Assembly (NCBI RefSeq): GCF_000699445.3
Contig: NC_067198.1
Location: forward strand, 32,454,536-32,518,535
Source of the DNA: Schistosoma haematobium
Taxonomy: Eukaryota > Platyhelminthes > Trematoda > Strigeidida > Schistosomatidae
DNA length: 64,000 nucleotides
Reading direction: 5' to 3'
The position numbers and the translations under genes are program-made. Positions 35,557 to 47,665 of this stretch are shown here, piece after piece. Positions within the stretch are counted from its first letter, which is position 1; each line of letters starts with the position of its first letter. Under the pieces are notes generated by a model, which was not told where the DNA came from, did no database searches, and worked only from the letters and a program-made list of their open reading frames with translations.

Positions 35557-36390
35557 GGTTTTCTAGATGTTCTGCTTACAAGGAAGAAGGACGGGTCGCT
35601 AAAAAGGAACATAAACAGGAAAATTACCTGGACGTGTCAATATACAAACTTTCTTATTTTTGTCCCTCTACAACACAAAAGAAACCTAATTAAGACACTG
35701 CATCATAGAATCAAGACTATATGCTCTGTGGATACAATTGAAGATGAAACAATGTCATTATACATAACCACGAAGGAAAATGGATATCCCGAGAAATTTA
35801 TAAATAAAAACATAGCCAATAAAAGACACCATACAGAATGCCCAACTGTAAATAAAAAACCTCTGTATATGAGCTTACAATTCAGAGGCGATGCACCGAG
35901 TGAAATGCTAAGACTTAAGTTAAGCAGATTAATTCAAAACACTTTTAATGCGAGTAAACTACAACTAATATTCTCCACACGACCAATAATCACTCCAAGG
36001 TTGAAAGATAAGTTACCTAGACTAGCCACCTCTCTCTGTATCTATCAATTCAACTGCTCCTGTGGAGCAAGTTATATTGGCAGATGTTCTAGGAAATTGT
36101 ACATTCGGGCTCGTGAGCACCTCCCCGTGTGGTTAAGCAAAGGTGTAGTCAAAAGAGTTAACAGCTCAATCTTAGACCATTTAATTCAAACAGGACATAC
36201 AGCCAACATGGAGCAATCTTTTGCAATAATCTATCGTGTTAACAGCAGTCTACCTAATTCCGTCAGACTGCGAATCCTACAGACGGCTGAAGCAATTGCT
36301 ATTCTGATCAAAAAGCCAGATCTTTGCGTCCAAAAGAAGTGTGTTCAGCCACTCCTTTTACCCTGGCCAACTTTGGGGTCAACTAGTTAG
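35551..36390 (+). CDS. Penelope-like RT thumb plus GIY-YIG endonuclease, truncated ORF
   Basis: The frame is open for 279 codons, but the true N-terminus (finger and palm of the reverse transcriptase, with the Asp-Asp box) is missing, so it cannot retrotranspose. The apparent start codon lies in the duplicated target site. The conserved Tyr-Ile-Gly, Arg and Glu of the nuclease fold (YIGR...R...REH) are all visible. Expected role in an intact element: nicking DNA for target-primed reverse transcription. Confidence 0.85.
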   Translation: MKGFLDVLLTRKKDGSLKRNINRKITWTCQYTNFLIFVPLQHKRNLIKTLHHRIKTICSVDTIEDETMSLYITTKENGYPEKFINKNIANKRHHTECPTVNKKPLYMSLQFRGDAPSEMLRLKLSRLIQNTFNASKLQLIFSTRPIITPRLKDKLPRLATSLCIYQFNCSCGASYIGRCSRKLYIRAREHLPVWLSKGVVKRVNSSILDHLIQTGHTANMEQSFAIIYRVNSSLPNSVRLRILQTAEAIAILIKKPDLCVQKKCVQPLLLPWPTLGSTS

Positions 36391-36903
36391 TAATTAATTT
36401 TATAATATGGTGACGTAATCTGATCAATGTTCATTTTATGTCCCTAAATTATTATGATTGCTATTGTTATTATTATTACCATGATTATTATTATTATTAT
36501 CACTATCTTCACACTTGATAACCTTTTGAGGAATTTATTCAATATCCATCCCTAAATCTACTATATCTGACCTAATTCATATTATTCTACATATTGCGTA
36601 ATTTCCGATTTTTATCCCATTATTTTCTCTCACCCCATGTTGACCATATTTATTCTGATCATTTATCGCACAATTTAATTTCGCTTATAAACTGATTCAA
36701 GTTAACACTTTATATTAAACAACCTCAACATTAACGATCTGAATTGATTTTATATAACAAACAACAATTCTTGATTCATATATTACAATTTCCAAATGAT
36801 GTGCTCTGCCTTGAATCTGGCCAATTTTATGGATTATTAATTTGGATTTATAATTGTAGAACCTGATGAGAAATTCATTGGAAAGAATATTCTTCGTCCA
36901 TAC
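35557..36903 (+). mobile_element. Penelope-like element, 5'-truncated insertion
   Basis: 1,347 bp between two identical 42-bp repeats. The coding part (35557-36390) is open: end of the reverse transcriptase (FLDVLLTRKKDG, WTCQYTNFLIFVPLQHKRNL), then a GIY-YIG endonuclease (CSCGASYIGRCSRKLYIRAREH, about residues 168-190; ILDHLIQTGH; AEAIAILIKKPDLCVQ) and the ending LLLPWP...STS-stop. The 3' UTR is pyrimidine-rich, with an ATT microsatellite at 36466-36500 and a CTGATGAGAA box at 36863. Confidence 0.92.
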
Positions 36904-36945
36904 AATTATTCAATTTTCATAGTGTTAATAATTACATAAGTGAAA
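36904..36945. repeat. 42-bp target-site duplication, right copy
   Basis: Identical to 35515-35556. Confidence 0.9.
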
Positions 36946-37399
36946 TAATACGTTTTTATTGGAACAGGACATCGTTTAGTCAAAGCACCAATATTGTCAA
37001 TGGTCTTACGATGTTTACATCAAGTAGTGATTAGAAAGTAAAATCAGCAAGGTGTATACTTTTCTTCGGAACTCACTATTCTTAATGTACCGGAAACTAG
37101 GATTCTTATTATAGTGTAATAATTTAAACATTTATCTGGAAAAGCTAGGATCCAGAGATACCGATTGATATATCTTGGAAATACTATGAGAATTGATTTT
37201 TAAAGCAATTTGAATTTGAATACATTTAGTGATATTTAATGCCGGCATTTTGAGTAGCAAATTAAGCGATTGTTTATCATACTTTACCAAATTTCCTTAA
37301 TCAAGGTAACGTAGGTGAATAGGAAGCATCATTAACACAGTGATCTATTTATGTATTGTATAACAATTGCGTAACTATATTATGTATACTAATTATTAT

Positions 37400-37800
37400 A
37401 AGCTTTCATTTAATCTGTTGGATACTATTATACGATTTACTATTCTTAAGTTATTCCCAATCTATTAGATACAGTCTTCCACACTCCCAGCTACTTTTGG
37501 CCTGATCTTTTATGATTGTTATTTTTTGTTTTATGGATGATGCGGTCTCATATACTTGTATGCAAACTGCATATGTCTGAAATACATAATTCATACAGCG
37601 AAAGTCGAGATTGTGTTATGGACTCAAACGGACAGGACTAGGTATGAAGAATCAATAAGGACTCAGAGTTGACGTAAGGCTGCTCGTACACGTTAATGCG
37701 CCATTGGTTTGGCACAGTGATAAGGTCGTATAAGTCTGTTTTCTGATTGGCGATCTTGTCAAGTGTTAATTGAGGGGGAATAGGCCATAATACATTCCAT
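37400..37800 (+). repeat. Dispersed LTR-like repeat, copy 2
   Basis: Same orientation and order of words as 24839-25260. Confidence 0.55.
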
Positions 37801-38850
37801 ACCCTAAGAATTTATATTAGATAGGGGATTGTGTTCCCAACGTAAGAAGCGTGTATACGATTATGCTCACCTCAAAATGGAGTAACACTGATCCCATAAG
37901 TTTCCTGACTAACAACTTCAATGTATCGAGATATATTTAACACCTCTCTGAAGGAATTACGATTCCGTTGGATAATACTGGTGTGTACAACAAAGTTCAT
38001 TTCGATGAAATCAAGCAGCACTATTTCATAAGGCTTTAATAAAAATCATAACCATGGTGAAGTTATGACCTATGAGGTTCAACTACGCCAGACTTGAAGC
38101 ATATATGACCAACGGCAGTGGATGATAGCTACTACATATTCCAAGTTAGCTGAAATTATAAATGTAGACTACTGGTAACAAACCTAGTTTCTAAAAATTA
38201 AACACCCGTTGCATGGCTTGAAGGTTGCAGGTTCGATCCTCGAAATGGTAGTGGATCTATACTGGTGAGGAGACCCATAATGAAACCAAACAGTTCATCC
38301 TGATTTTCAGTGGCTATTTGATCAAATTTCATTCGTGATGTCAAACTTCAGATATAACCATCCCTATGACTTCTTATAATAATTATAATTACTTACTAAT
38401 TGAAAAGACATACTATTGGGAAACTGCTACCTTAGCGGCACTGAGATGATAGAGGTCATAGACAGGGATCAGAAAATACAAATTTTTTCTAACGTCATAA
38501 ATATTTGGATTATGCAATTTAAAAAAAGACTTTTCACCGAATATAAACAGGGTGGCAGAAATGAAGCAGAAGAATAAGATGAGGTTTAACGTATAAATTT
38601 TTACACATAGTAAATAAGGTTGATTTATGGATAAACAAAGCATATATACATATATATACTCTATTGTGTTAATTAATGATAACTTCTAGCTATTTGTATA
38701 TCATTTGTTTCACTAATTATGTTGTGTAAATTTTCACTTTCGTTTACATGAAAGACGGTTCTACAAACTATTTTTAAAAGAAATAATAAAAATGTTTATA
38801 AACCCATTTGGTATTTCATGCAATTAGTTCCCTTTATGAATACATGTTCA
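37801..38850. other. Mostly AT-rich; trace of a SINE at 38215-38300
   Basis: A decayed tRNA-like/hammerhead trace (GCAGGTTCGATCC, CTGGTGAGGAGACCC) is seen at 38215-38300. Nothing else recognised. Confidence 0.4.
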
Positions 38851-38874
38851 CATTTCTGAGCATGTTCCAAAGAA

Positions 38875-40412
38875 ATTGAGGCTGTGTGGGACTAGGGCTC
38901 TCGACAGTGCAATAGCTTGGCATTTACTTGACACCAGGTATACCATTGACATCTTTCATACTCTTAAAATTATTAGCAGACAAAGAAGTACGACTGCTCT
39001 CCGTTTTGCTGAAGCGATCGCGATAAAAAAAATTAAACCGGATCTATGTATTCAAGTGAAGACCGGTGTTAGGCAAGGTTGCTTACTCTCACCCTTTCTC
39101 TTTCTCCTGGTGATCGACTGGATCATGAAGACGTCAATGTCTGAAGGGAAGCGCGGGATACAATGGACATCTAAGATGCAGTTGGATGATCTAGACTTCG
39201 CAGACGATCTGGCCCTTCTATCCCAAACGCAACAACAGATGCAGGAGAAGACGAACAGTGTGGCAGCAGCCTCAGCAGCAATAGGTCTCAATATACACAA
39301 AAAGAAAAGCAGGATTCTCCGATACAACACAGAATGCACCAATCCAATCACAATTGACGGAGAAGATTTGGAAGATGTAAAAACCTTCACATATTTGGGC
39401 AGCACATTGATGAACAGGGTGGATCTGATGCAGATGTGAAGGCGCGGATCGGCAAAGCAAGAGCAGCATATTTACAACTGAGGAACATCTGGAACTCAAA
39501 GCAACTGTCAACCAACACCAAGGTCAGGATTTTCAATACAAATGTCAAGACAGTTCTACTGTATGGAGCAGAAACCTGGAGAACTACAAAAGCCATCATC
39601 CAGAAAATACAGGTGTTTATCAACAATTGTCTACGCAAAATACTTCAGATCCATTGGCCGGACACTATTAGCAACAACGAACTGTGGGAGAGAACAAACC
39701 AGATCCCAGTGGAGGAAGAAATCACGAAGAAGCGCTGGAAGTGGATAGGACACACATTGAGGAAAGCACCCAACTGCGTCACAAGACAAGCCCTCACATG
39801 GAATCCTGAAGGTCAAAGGAAAAGAGGAAGATCAAAGAACACATTACGCCGAGAAATGGAAATAGACATGAGAAAAATGAACAAGAATTGGATGGACGTA
39901 GAAAAGAAGGCCCAGGACAGAGTGGGTTGGAGAATGCTGGTCGGCGGCCTATGCTCGATTGGGAGTAACAGGCGTAAGTAAGTAAGTAAGTAAGTAATGT
40001 ATTCAAAAAAAGATAGTAATAAACTTATCACTACCCTGGTAATCCATTTTTGTGTTTTTTTGTGCTTTTGGTCATTAGTTTTATTTTGTTAATATTTAAT
40101 TTGTGTTATACTCCTCTCCCATTACCGAATTCTTAAACCACCCTTTCACTCACAGATTTCCGCTCATTTGATTCTCTTAAATTATGTGAACTCTTCGAAT
40201 TCTATTCAATTATTACGTAACCCATCTTATCAGTTTTTAATTCCATGAATATATATATCATCGATAACCTTTGTCATTCCAATCCTTTACATTCACTTTT
40301 GTCAGTTGTTCCATACTATTTCTTATCTCAATGTAGAATTCTAATACATATTTGGTTGTAAGTAGCTGACGAGAAACCACGAAATATAGTGAATTCATAT
40401 TATTCTGCATCA
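38875..40412 (+). mobile_element. Penelope-like element 3' end, split by an RTE LINE
   Basis: Left part 38875-39055 encodes SAIAWHLLDTRYTIDIF, LRFAEAIAIKKIKPDLCIQ. The frame resumes after the insert at 39998 ([18 protein letters not shown], stop 40040-40042), matching the ending of the element at 15590. The 3' UTR runs to about 40412 with the conserved box CTGACGAGAAACCACGAAAT (40366-40385). Confidence 0.88.
39056..39996 (+). mobile_element. RTE-like LINE insertion, TSD ATGTATTCAA
   Basis: 5'-truncated LINE. Starts in the reverse transcriptase (VKTGVRQGCLLSPF), includes the catalytic FADD box (LDFADDLALL, near 39195-39225), and has a 1-bp deletion near 39402 that splits it into frames 39052-39439 and 39436-39981. 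Ends SIGSNRRK. The 10-bp TSD is at 39046-39055 and 39997-40006. Very similar to the 53 kb copy, so recent. Confidence 0.93.
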
Positions 40413-40548
40413 CCATTTGGTATTGTTTACTTGAATCTTCCCATTGATGTTCAGCTCTGCAGGTGAACAGTGTCTTATTAGCATATGTGCATACTGTGTG
40501 TATTGCCTCGATACTGCCCTAATTCACCAGTATTCTAAGTATTCTAAG

Positions 40549-40701
40549 CAAAGATGGATATTGGTTAGTAGTGGAATTTAGGACGAGCGTTTTACCCTAG
40601 AGTAAGCATCAACTCTGAGATGGAGGTATATCCAGCTGACGAGTCCAGAACAGGATAAAACGCGCGTGCTGGATTCTACTGCTAACCACTATCCATCTTT
40701 A
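40549..40701 (+). ncRNA. Long hairpin containing a degenerate hammerhead
   Basis: Arms of about 50 bp (40549-40597 and 40651-40701) are nearly complementary. The 3' arm side holds a hammerhead-like unit (40629-40677): stem I ATCCAG/CTGGAT, core CTGACGAG, stem II TCC/GGA. The GAAA is TAAA and the cleavage GTC is GTG, so it should be inactive. This layout resembles terminal repeats of Penelope-like elements, known to carry hammerheads. Confidence 0.6.
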
Positions 40702-40705
40702 TTTA

Positions 40706-41389
40706 TATTAATCATTCCAAGTTTTAAATATCCATTAAATGAAATTATAATGGGATTTGGTTACATTATAATTTGGACATTAAGTTTAATACATTTGAAT
40801 ATAACTTAGCAACATATTGTTTTAATTAGTTTCTAAGTTCTATTGTAAAATAACGATATCAGTAAATATTTCAATGTGCATTTTACATTCATTTAAAAGA
40901 TATTCTCAGTAAGTAATTATATTAAAATTGTAATGAGATATTAATGGGAATTCAGGTTGTTACATATTTTATATGAATCAGTTTTAGGAAGAGTAAACAG
41001 TAAAGTATCAACAACAACAAGAAAATTATTTGAGCATATTTTTGAGTTTCTGCCTCTCATTTACTGCATTGATAATGATTTATTGTAAGATTTAGTTGAA
41101 GGCCTCTTTTTTGATTAGGTTGTGTGACTATAAATTCGTCTGTTCATTATCAGTTAACATCAGTATAGTAGGTAATTGGTTTCAAGCAATAAATTAGTGC
41201 TAGGAATTGAGAAAATCCAGTTGAATTATTTGAAGCAAACATTGTATTGAAAATTATTATCGAGTGTTTTTAGAGTTCAACCGTATTGGGTACAAGACAG
41301 GCACTCACAGAAGACAATGGAATTTGGTTGTGTAATATCATGAATTAATTGAAGTTAGATTTGTGTACCAACATTGAATAGTTTCCTCA
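40706..41389. other. AT-rich stretch
   Basis: Nothing recognised. Confidence 0.5.
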
Positions 41390-41600
41390 ATAAGAATTTC
41401 AATAATCGAACACCTTGTGAAAACAGGTCACTCAATCAAGATGGACTCTACGTTCAGAGTCATCTACAAGGTAAGTTTAAGTCTTCCAAAAACATCTTCT
41501 TAACATTGGTGAAGCAATAGCCATACATCTGGGAAAACCAGAATTGTGTATCCAAAAGAGATTGGTACAACCTCTTCTTCTACCATGGTCTCATAAGTTT
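41390..41600 (+). pseudogene. Penelope-like endonuclease C-terminal fragment
   Basis: Frames give SIIEHLVKTGHSIKMDSTFRVIYK and, after a frameshift, NIGEAIAIHLGKPELCIQKR...QPLLLPW, the subfamily seen at 36180-36360. Confidence 0.85.
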
Positions 41601-44493
41601 TTCTTCTTTCTTCATACACTTCTTCGTTTATATTCATCTGCTTCCCCTTCCATCTTCTCCTTAAACTTTCTAACCCCAATTGATTTATTTCTGTTTCTAC
41701 GATTCTCCTGATTACATCAAATCTGAATTTCAACATTTTATCTAATATTTCTCAAACAAAATCTTGTTAATCTATTCGTTTTTGTTTGTTTGACATTCAC
41801 CTTTATCGCTCTTCACTTTATCTTTCCTTAAATATTAAACTATTTATTAATATTAAATACGATCATATTGAAAGTAAGGAAATAATGTTTTTGTTTTCAA
41901 AATCGGTTAGATATTTATCTAATTTGGATAAATTTAAAATAGAGCCAAGATAAAGAGAAAATTTATAAGTTGACAACAAATCCGATAAGAAAAATAGCGG
42001 AGAAGAGAAGTGATAACAATGAAAGACTTTCATAAGTTGATTTCAACCATGCAGTAACTGATAAATGGGGATAAATAAATCATTAATAACTTTTCTACAC
42101 TATTTGTCATTTGGAAGTGATGTATTTATTTATAACTTGTTAAGTTAGCAAAAACGAATAGATTTACTAAATTGACAACTTCTTCTTAGTCCTTTATATG
42201 AGAAATTTTGTATAATTTGAACAAGGTTGTCTTTATAAACTGATTTCAGCTAGGTGATCATAGATAATCATAAAATACTAAATGAACGCCATTTGATAGT
42301 TTGGGATAAGTTTTGAGATGGATTTTATGAGGTGCTTTTAGAAGCCATTAATAGACGTAGTCAGTTATGTCTTAAGTAATACAATAAGTCACCAATTTCA
42401 GTGGCCGATAGTTAACAAGTATGACAGTAACTACTGTAATAACACAAATATACAAACTGTGTATTGTATCAAATTTCTTAAGGAACGGACAGTGATCACC
42501 GTTTCCTATTACAATTAAAGGCTTCACATACTGTTTAATTATTTGCTATGAAGGGTAGTACATGCATAATGTTTTAATTGGTAAATGTGGTTTTATTACA
42601 TAAGGAAGAGACTACTTAAAGCTTAAAGTCAATTACAGAAATAGGATTGTTTTAAAAAATGTTGATTGATTCCTTGTTTCAAACGAACTTCATTTTATGG
42701 GATTATGAAAAGTGTTCTCATAATGATGAAAACCATTATTATATTCATATTTTAGGTCCGAATTATTATTAGTCAGTTGATTTTTATGTTGAGTCGAGCT
42801 CTCTATATGGCAAATTAACTTTCACTAAGTATTTCTCCAAGAATATACGATAATAAATGTATAGTGTATAGTAACTGACAGACTAATTATTGCTCCTTTT
42901 TAAACGGAACATAAATAATTCCTTAGTGATTTCAGGTGAAATTCTGACATTTATGTTGGTCAAGTGTCAAGTGACCAATTATTGATAGATTTAAGAGAGT
43001 TTGTAACTTCCTTGTTGCCCACAACGTTGATGAATACTTTTTGAGGTACCTGAAAAGAAAAATGGACTAGTGGTGGTCTTAGTGAGCAAGGTTCATAACC
43101 AAAGGACAACTGTTTGATTCTTGTACACACAACATTCATGTGAAAAGTATTTAATGTATCAGCACTAAAATTCTGAATGTATTAACTCCACAGATGGAAA
43201 TCTGTGAAGTTAATATGGGGTATGATATTATCAAGGCCAACTTATTCTGATCCTTTCATTCCATTGTAATAAGGCAGCATTGTTGCAGATGCTGGCCTTT
43301 TCAAAAAAGCATATCAATTCTATCACATTTCAATATAGTCAGCAGCAGAAATGTGACCTCACACCATGAGTTTTCTGCTTTTAGTCTTACCGTTCTCCAA
43401 CCAAATCAGTAGAAACGGTTGAACCTAAAGAAATAAATGCTTCGACTTATTCATTTTAACTTGGTCGTCAAGGTAACTAGGGCCGACTACAAGCACTGTC
43501 TCCGTATCGATCACACAGTATTTAATAGGCTACCTACCTTATAATTTGTCCCAATAGAAAGATAAAGATTTCCCTAATTCATTATTATTAAGAGAGTGAA
43601 TGAACTGGCTAAATTTCAACAAGCAATAATATAGTATGAGTCATTTTTATTTATTAAATAATCATGATGTGTTTGTTATGGACGTTTTGTGTTTCACTAA
43701 TTTAATGATTAACTTTGAGATAAATATATTGTACAATAAATTATCATAGAGTAACCACTCCTATACATTCTACTATCTATCTATATATAATTACTAGTAG
43801 TGAAAAAGGAAACAAAAATCAGTCAAGGTTATTTACTTATACCTGCAACCAATTAGTCATGTAATCTTAGATAATCATTGATACGAATGAAGTTAAGATT
43901 TTCCGCCCATTGTGGTATTATTTTATGCGTAACATACAAATTCTGATATGGATCTTATTATTCATAATAATAATAATAAAAAATTCGCAAATACTTGAAA
44001 GTATTTCAGGAATAATGAAGTTAATAAAGTATCCTATTACAATCGGGTCTCTTTTTATATCTTATTCGTTATGTAGTCAATTACTTGTATATATTTGTAA
44101 GTAATCCTTTCTTATTCTGAGTAATTGAAGTGATTTATTTCTAAACATTTGGATGCATTTTGAAGAGAATACACTGCATGGCAAAAGAACTCTAGGTGAC
44201 ATCTCCAATATTCTCATTTTTCAAATGGCTCATCAACTTTTATTAGCTAAGAATATAAGCCTAATTAGAGATGAAACAGAATATATCAGTTTACGTTTAA
44301 GATAGATCACAAACTGACTAGAGAAGACTTAGAGTTAGTTATCATATCTTATATCAGGATTATTACTAGTTTAGTTTTTGTATCCGGTTATTTGTGGACT
44401 TTTGAATAATGATGAAATATTCCTCTTTAGCTTAGGAAAATTCCCCAGCAAGTGTTAGTACAAAACTAAGGTAGTTCTGATCGATATACTTAA

Positions 44494-44541
<48 letters not shown>

Positions 44542-47023
44542 CTATTTCTAGGTATTGTTTTCTTAATCCACTTAAATAAGTAATAATCTGAAAAGGTAAC
44601 AAAGATCTAAACGAACCTTTAATATCGTGTCAATTAGAATGTGTTTTATCTTTTTGTTCACCTTCAAGAGATACTGTTTAATAAAAACATTTTATCAAAT
44701 AGATTAATTTTTTTTTCAATTAACTGTTTCTATGACAATACGCTACAATACTGTTTAGTTACTTAGATAGTTATTTACCAATTAAAGACGTTTAAGAATT
44801 ATTTAGAGAAACAATAGAAAACAATTCACATAAGTTTTCATCGGAATTTAAGCGAATTAATTACAGAATACTTCCTTGAATTTGTTCATAAGGCAAATAT
44901 TTTTTAAAAAAGTTGGAATTAATTGATTTAAATAGTCTTGGTTTTAACTAATAGAATTAAGATGTTGGGTTTTGTAAATATTTATTTGATTTGTGGGTGG
45001 TATTTATTATGGATTAATCTCAGTTGGGGTACAGGTGAAAACCAGGAAACACTTGAGAGCTGTTCAATTTCAGTATAGAACTCATGAACAGTACATAACT
45101 CAAAACAGCTAAAATCTAGAACATTGTGATTTCGCATACGGTACACTAACTTTAGACCAGTGAGTTCAGAGTCCACTGGTTTACATTTCCAATTTCAATC
45201 AATTAAGGATGTAGAACTAAGTTAATTACACCAGTTGCCTAAAGAATTTTGATACACCTTAATGATGAATGGAAACTAGTACAATGCCTAGGTCAAGAAC
45301 TTCCTACCGATTATTTTTGACCATTTGAAACTGTCACTTTTCATTTTTGAATAAACATAATTATGTAAAAGTTGAACAAAATCACTCCTTTTTTTTCTAT
45401 ATTGTTTATTAATAAGACTGGTTGATTTGGACTATGTAAATACAACAAATGTTTCAAGTGAATTTTAAAGTATTCACAATTACTTAATTCATATTGATAA
45501 GAAAATGTATTAGTAAAAGTAGGTCAGACTAATGACTACATGGTTCTATTGTTGATTACTTTTCAATATGATCGATAGTTATTGATCGGAATCTCTTTAT
45601 TAACTGATCTAACAGTTAATTTAGAATAATATTTATGTTATGCAATGTTGAAAGTGAAGTTCTTAGGAAGGTTAAATGGTTAAACTCTTTAATTCATTAG
45701 ACTTAAGTACATGTAGATTCCTTTAGTATGTATATAATTTGTGTACAAATTTCTGATCCTTGGTTCATTTGAAAATAGAGTGAAGAAACTATTTTACTAT
45801 TTACACCAAATGGAAAATCAAGGATTGACCTTTCTTTCTTGTTTTTTTTGTTATTATTATTATTAGCTTTATTCAATATCATATTTTAAGTACAATATAG
45901 AATTCTCAGCAGAAGGTATTTCAAAAAGTTTCCATTTCTTATTTCTTGATCGATCCTGGCAATAGGTATTGATTGCTCGCCAGTTAGATGTTAGTAGTTC
46001 AGGAATCGAAATCTGATTAATGTATATTCTTTTCGATTTATATTGTCAGCAACCATAATGTCTCTGATTGTGTTCTTTCCTAACTTGTTCAGCGAAAGGT
46101 CGTGAACTTTTCACAAACACACCTGTGCAATTAATTGACATAATGATCTGTTGAAACAAAACAAAAGATAGATAACTTGTTGAAATATCTAGATGGCAGG
46201 AACTGGTAGCCCAGATATTCAAGCAGTCCTTGCCTTTGATTCTATTGAGTAATAATTTCGTTTTAATCAAGTTTATTTTTTGAAACAATTTGTCTCTTAT
46301 ATAGATTTCGTCAGTACAATGAAGAAAACGCAGTTCACCTGTAAAATGTGATGTATTTAGACTATATATTTCACATAATCTGATCAAATATATACTTGTC
46401 AAGGCATACAGTATTCAAACTAATGAGTAAAGAAATCAATTTTCAGTGAACAGTCACGTTAATCAGGTTAATAGAAATTTATACCTCTAGTCTGTTGTGT
46501 TTCTTTCTTCCGGATAAAATATTCTATATGTTATATAGAATTTTTTTGATGACTGATTGATAACCAATATTATGCGTCAATTCTGATCTATTACTGAATC
46601 GTCTGTTATTCACGTATGAGCTGTTAGGTTTCCATTCAAAAGGTACATTTTCGATCACCCGATATTGTCAAACAAACTCTTGATCTGTTAGGAATACAAC
46701 ATTCACAACACATACCTTTTAATAGATTATATTCTAGCTATTCGAAATAGACGTACGAGATAAGATGACTAGGATTAATCATTTACTACCAAATTATGGA
46801 TGAGTATCTTTTTGAAGGTTACCCTTACTAGTGTAAACTGAACTGATGTGGGGTGTGAAATGATATCACAAATGAACTTCAACTAGACTACAACTAAAAA
46901 TCTGGGATACCTGGTCAGGTGTTTTATTTTAATATTAGTCTGAAGATAGCCCATTTTCCATGAAGTCTGAAGGTTACAGATCCTAACCGTGAACTATTAG
47001 TGGGTTCATAGTGAAAATGTGTC
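41601..47023. other. Long AT-rich stretch without recognised genes
   Basis: Includes an (AT)n run at 44495-44541 and faint SINE-like words at 45010-45080 and 46880-46940. A 118-codon minus-strand frame at 46046-46402 has no recognisable domain and an unconvincing composition. No exon chain could be built on either strand. Confidence 0.5.
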
Positions 47024-47665
47024 CAAAATAAAAACAGGCGAGACTCTAATTTAGCGACGACCTTTGAACGAATCTCAAATGACCTTGACAATTATTAGCC
47101 AATCAGAAGACAGTTAGTATAAAGTGAGAATATATTGTAAGTAATGAATTACAGTGGATATTCTTCTTTTACATGATTTAAAAACTTGTTGAGGTTTGAT
47201 AAAGGTTCAGAGGCTCTGAATTCATAATGCATATGGTATAGAAACTCGTCCATAGGGTTAGTGGTTAGGGTTGTAGCCTGTCAATAAACACCTCTTCTCT
47301 AAAATCCGATGTAAACCGATCGCATGTTAGCACCCTAACCTCAACCTAACCCTAAACCCTAATCTAACCCTAACCTTAACCTAACTCTAAACCCTAATCT
47401 AACACTAACCTTAACCCCTAACCCTAACCCTATGGACGAGTTTCTATACCATATGCATTATGAATTCAGAACTTCTGAGTCTTTATCAAACCTCAACAAG
47501 TTTTTAAATCATGTAAAAGAAGAATATCCACTGTAATCCATTACTTTCTTGTAATATATTTTTACTTTACACTGTCTTCTGATTGGCTAATAATTGAAAT
47601 AGCTCAAACGCTTCTCATTGGCTCGTCCCTAAATTAGAGTTTCGCCGTCCCATCTGTTTTAACCT
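47024..47665. mobile_element. Foldback element with telomere-repeat loop
   Basis: Arms of about 245 bp (47024-47270 and 47412-47665) are imperfect reverse complements (for example CATAATGCATATGGTATAG at 47223 against its inverse at 47444). The inner arm ends and the loop are degenerate CCCTAA/TTAGGG repeats (47252-47270, 47329-47432). 47666-47805 repeats parts of the arm in direct orientation (CGCTTCTGATTGGCTCGTC). Confidence 0.8.

Noticed and set aside
38876..39439. A novel endonuclease-reverse transcriptase fusion gene
   Set aside because: The two halves belong to different elements, and a 10-bp TSD marks the join as an insertion.
44495..44541. Possible regulatory or origin element at the (AT)n tract
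   Set aside because: Plain dinucleotide repeat without supporting context.
46046..46402. 118-codon minus-strand gene
   Set aside because: No domain, no splice partners, no repeat match; best explained as chance.
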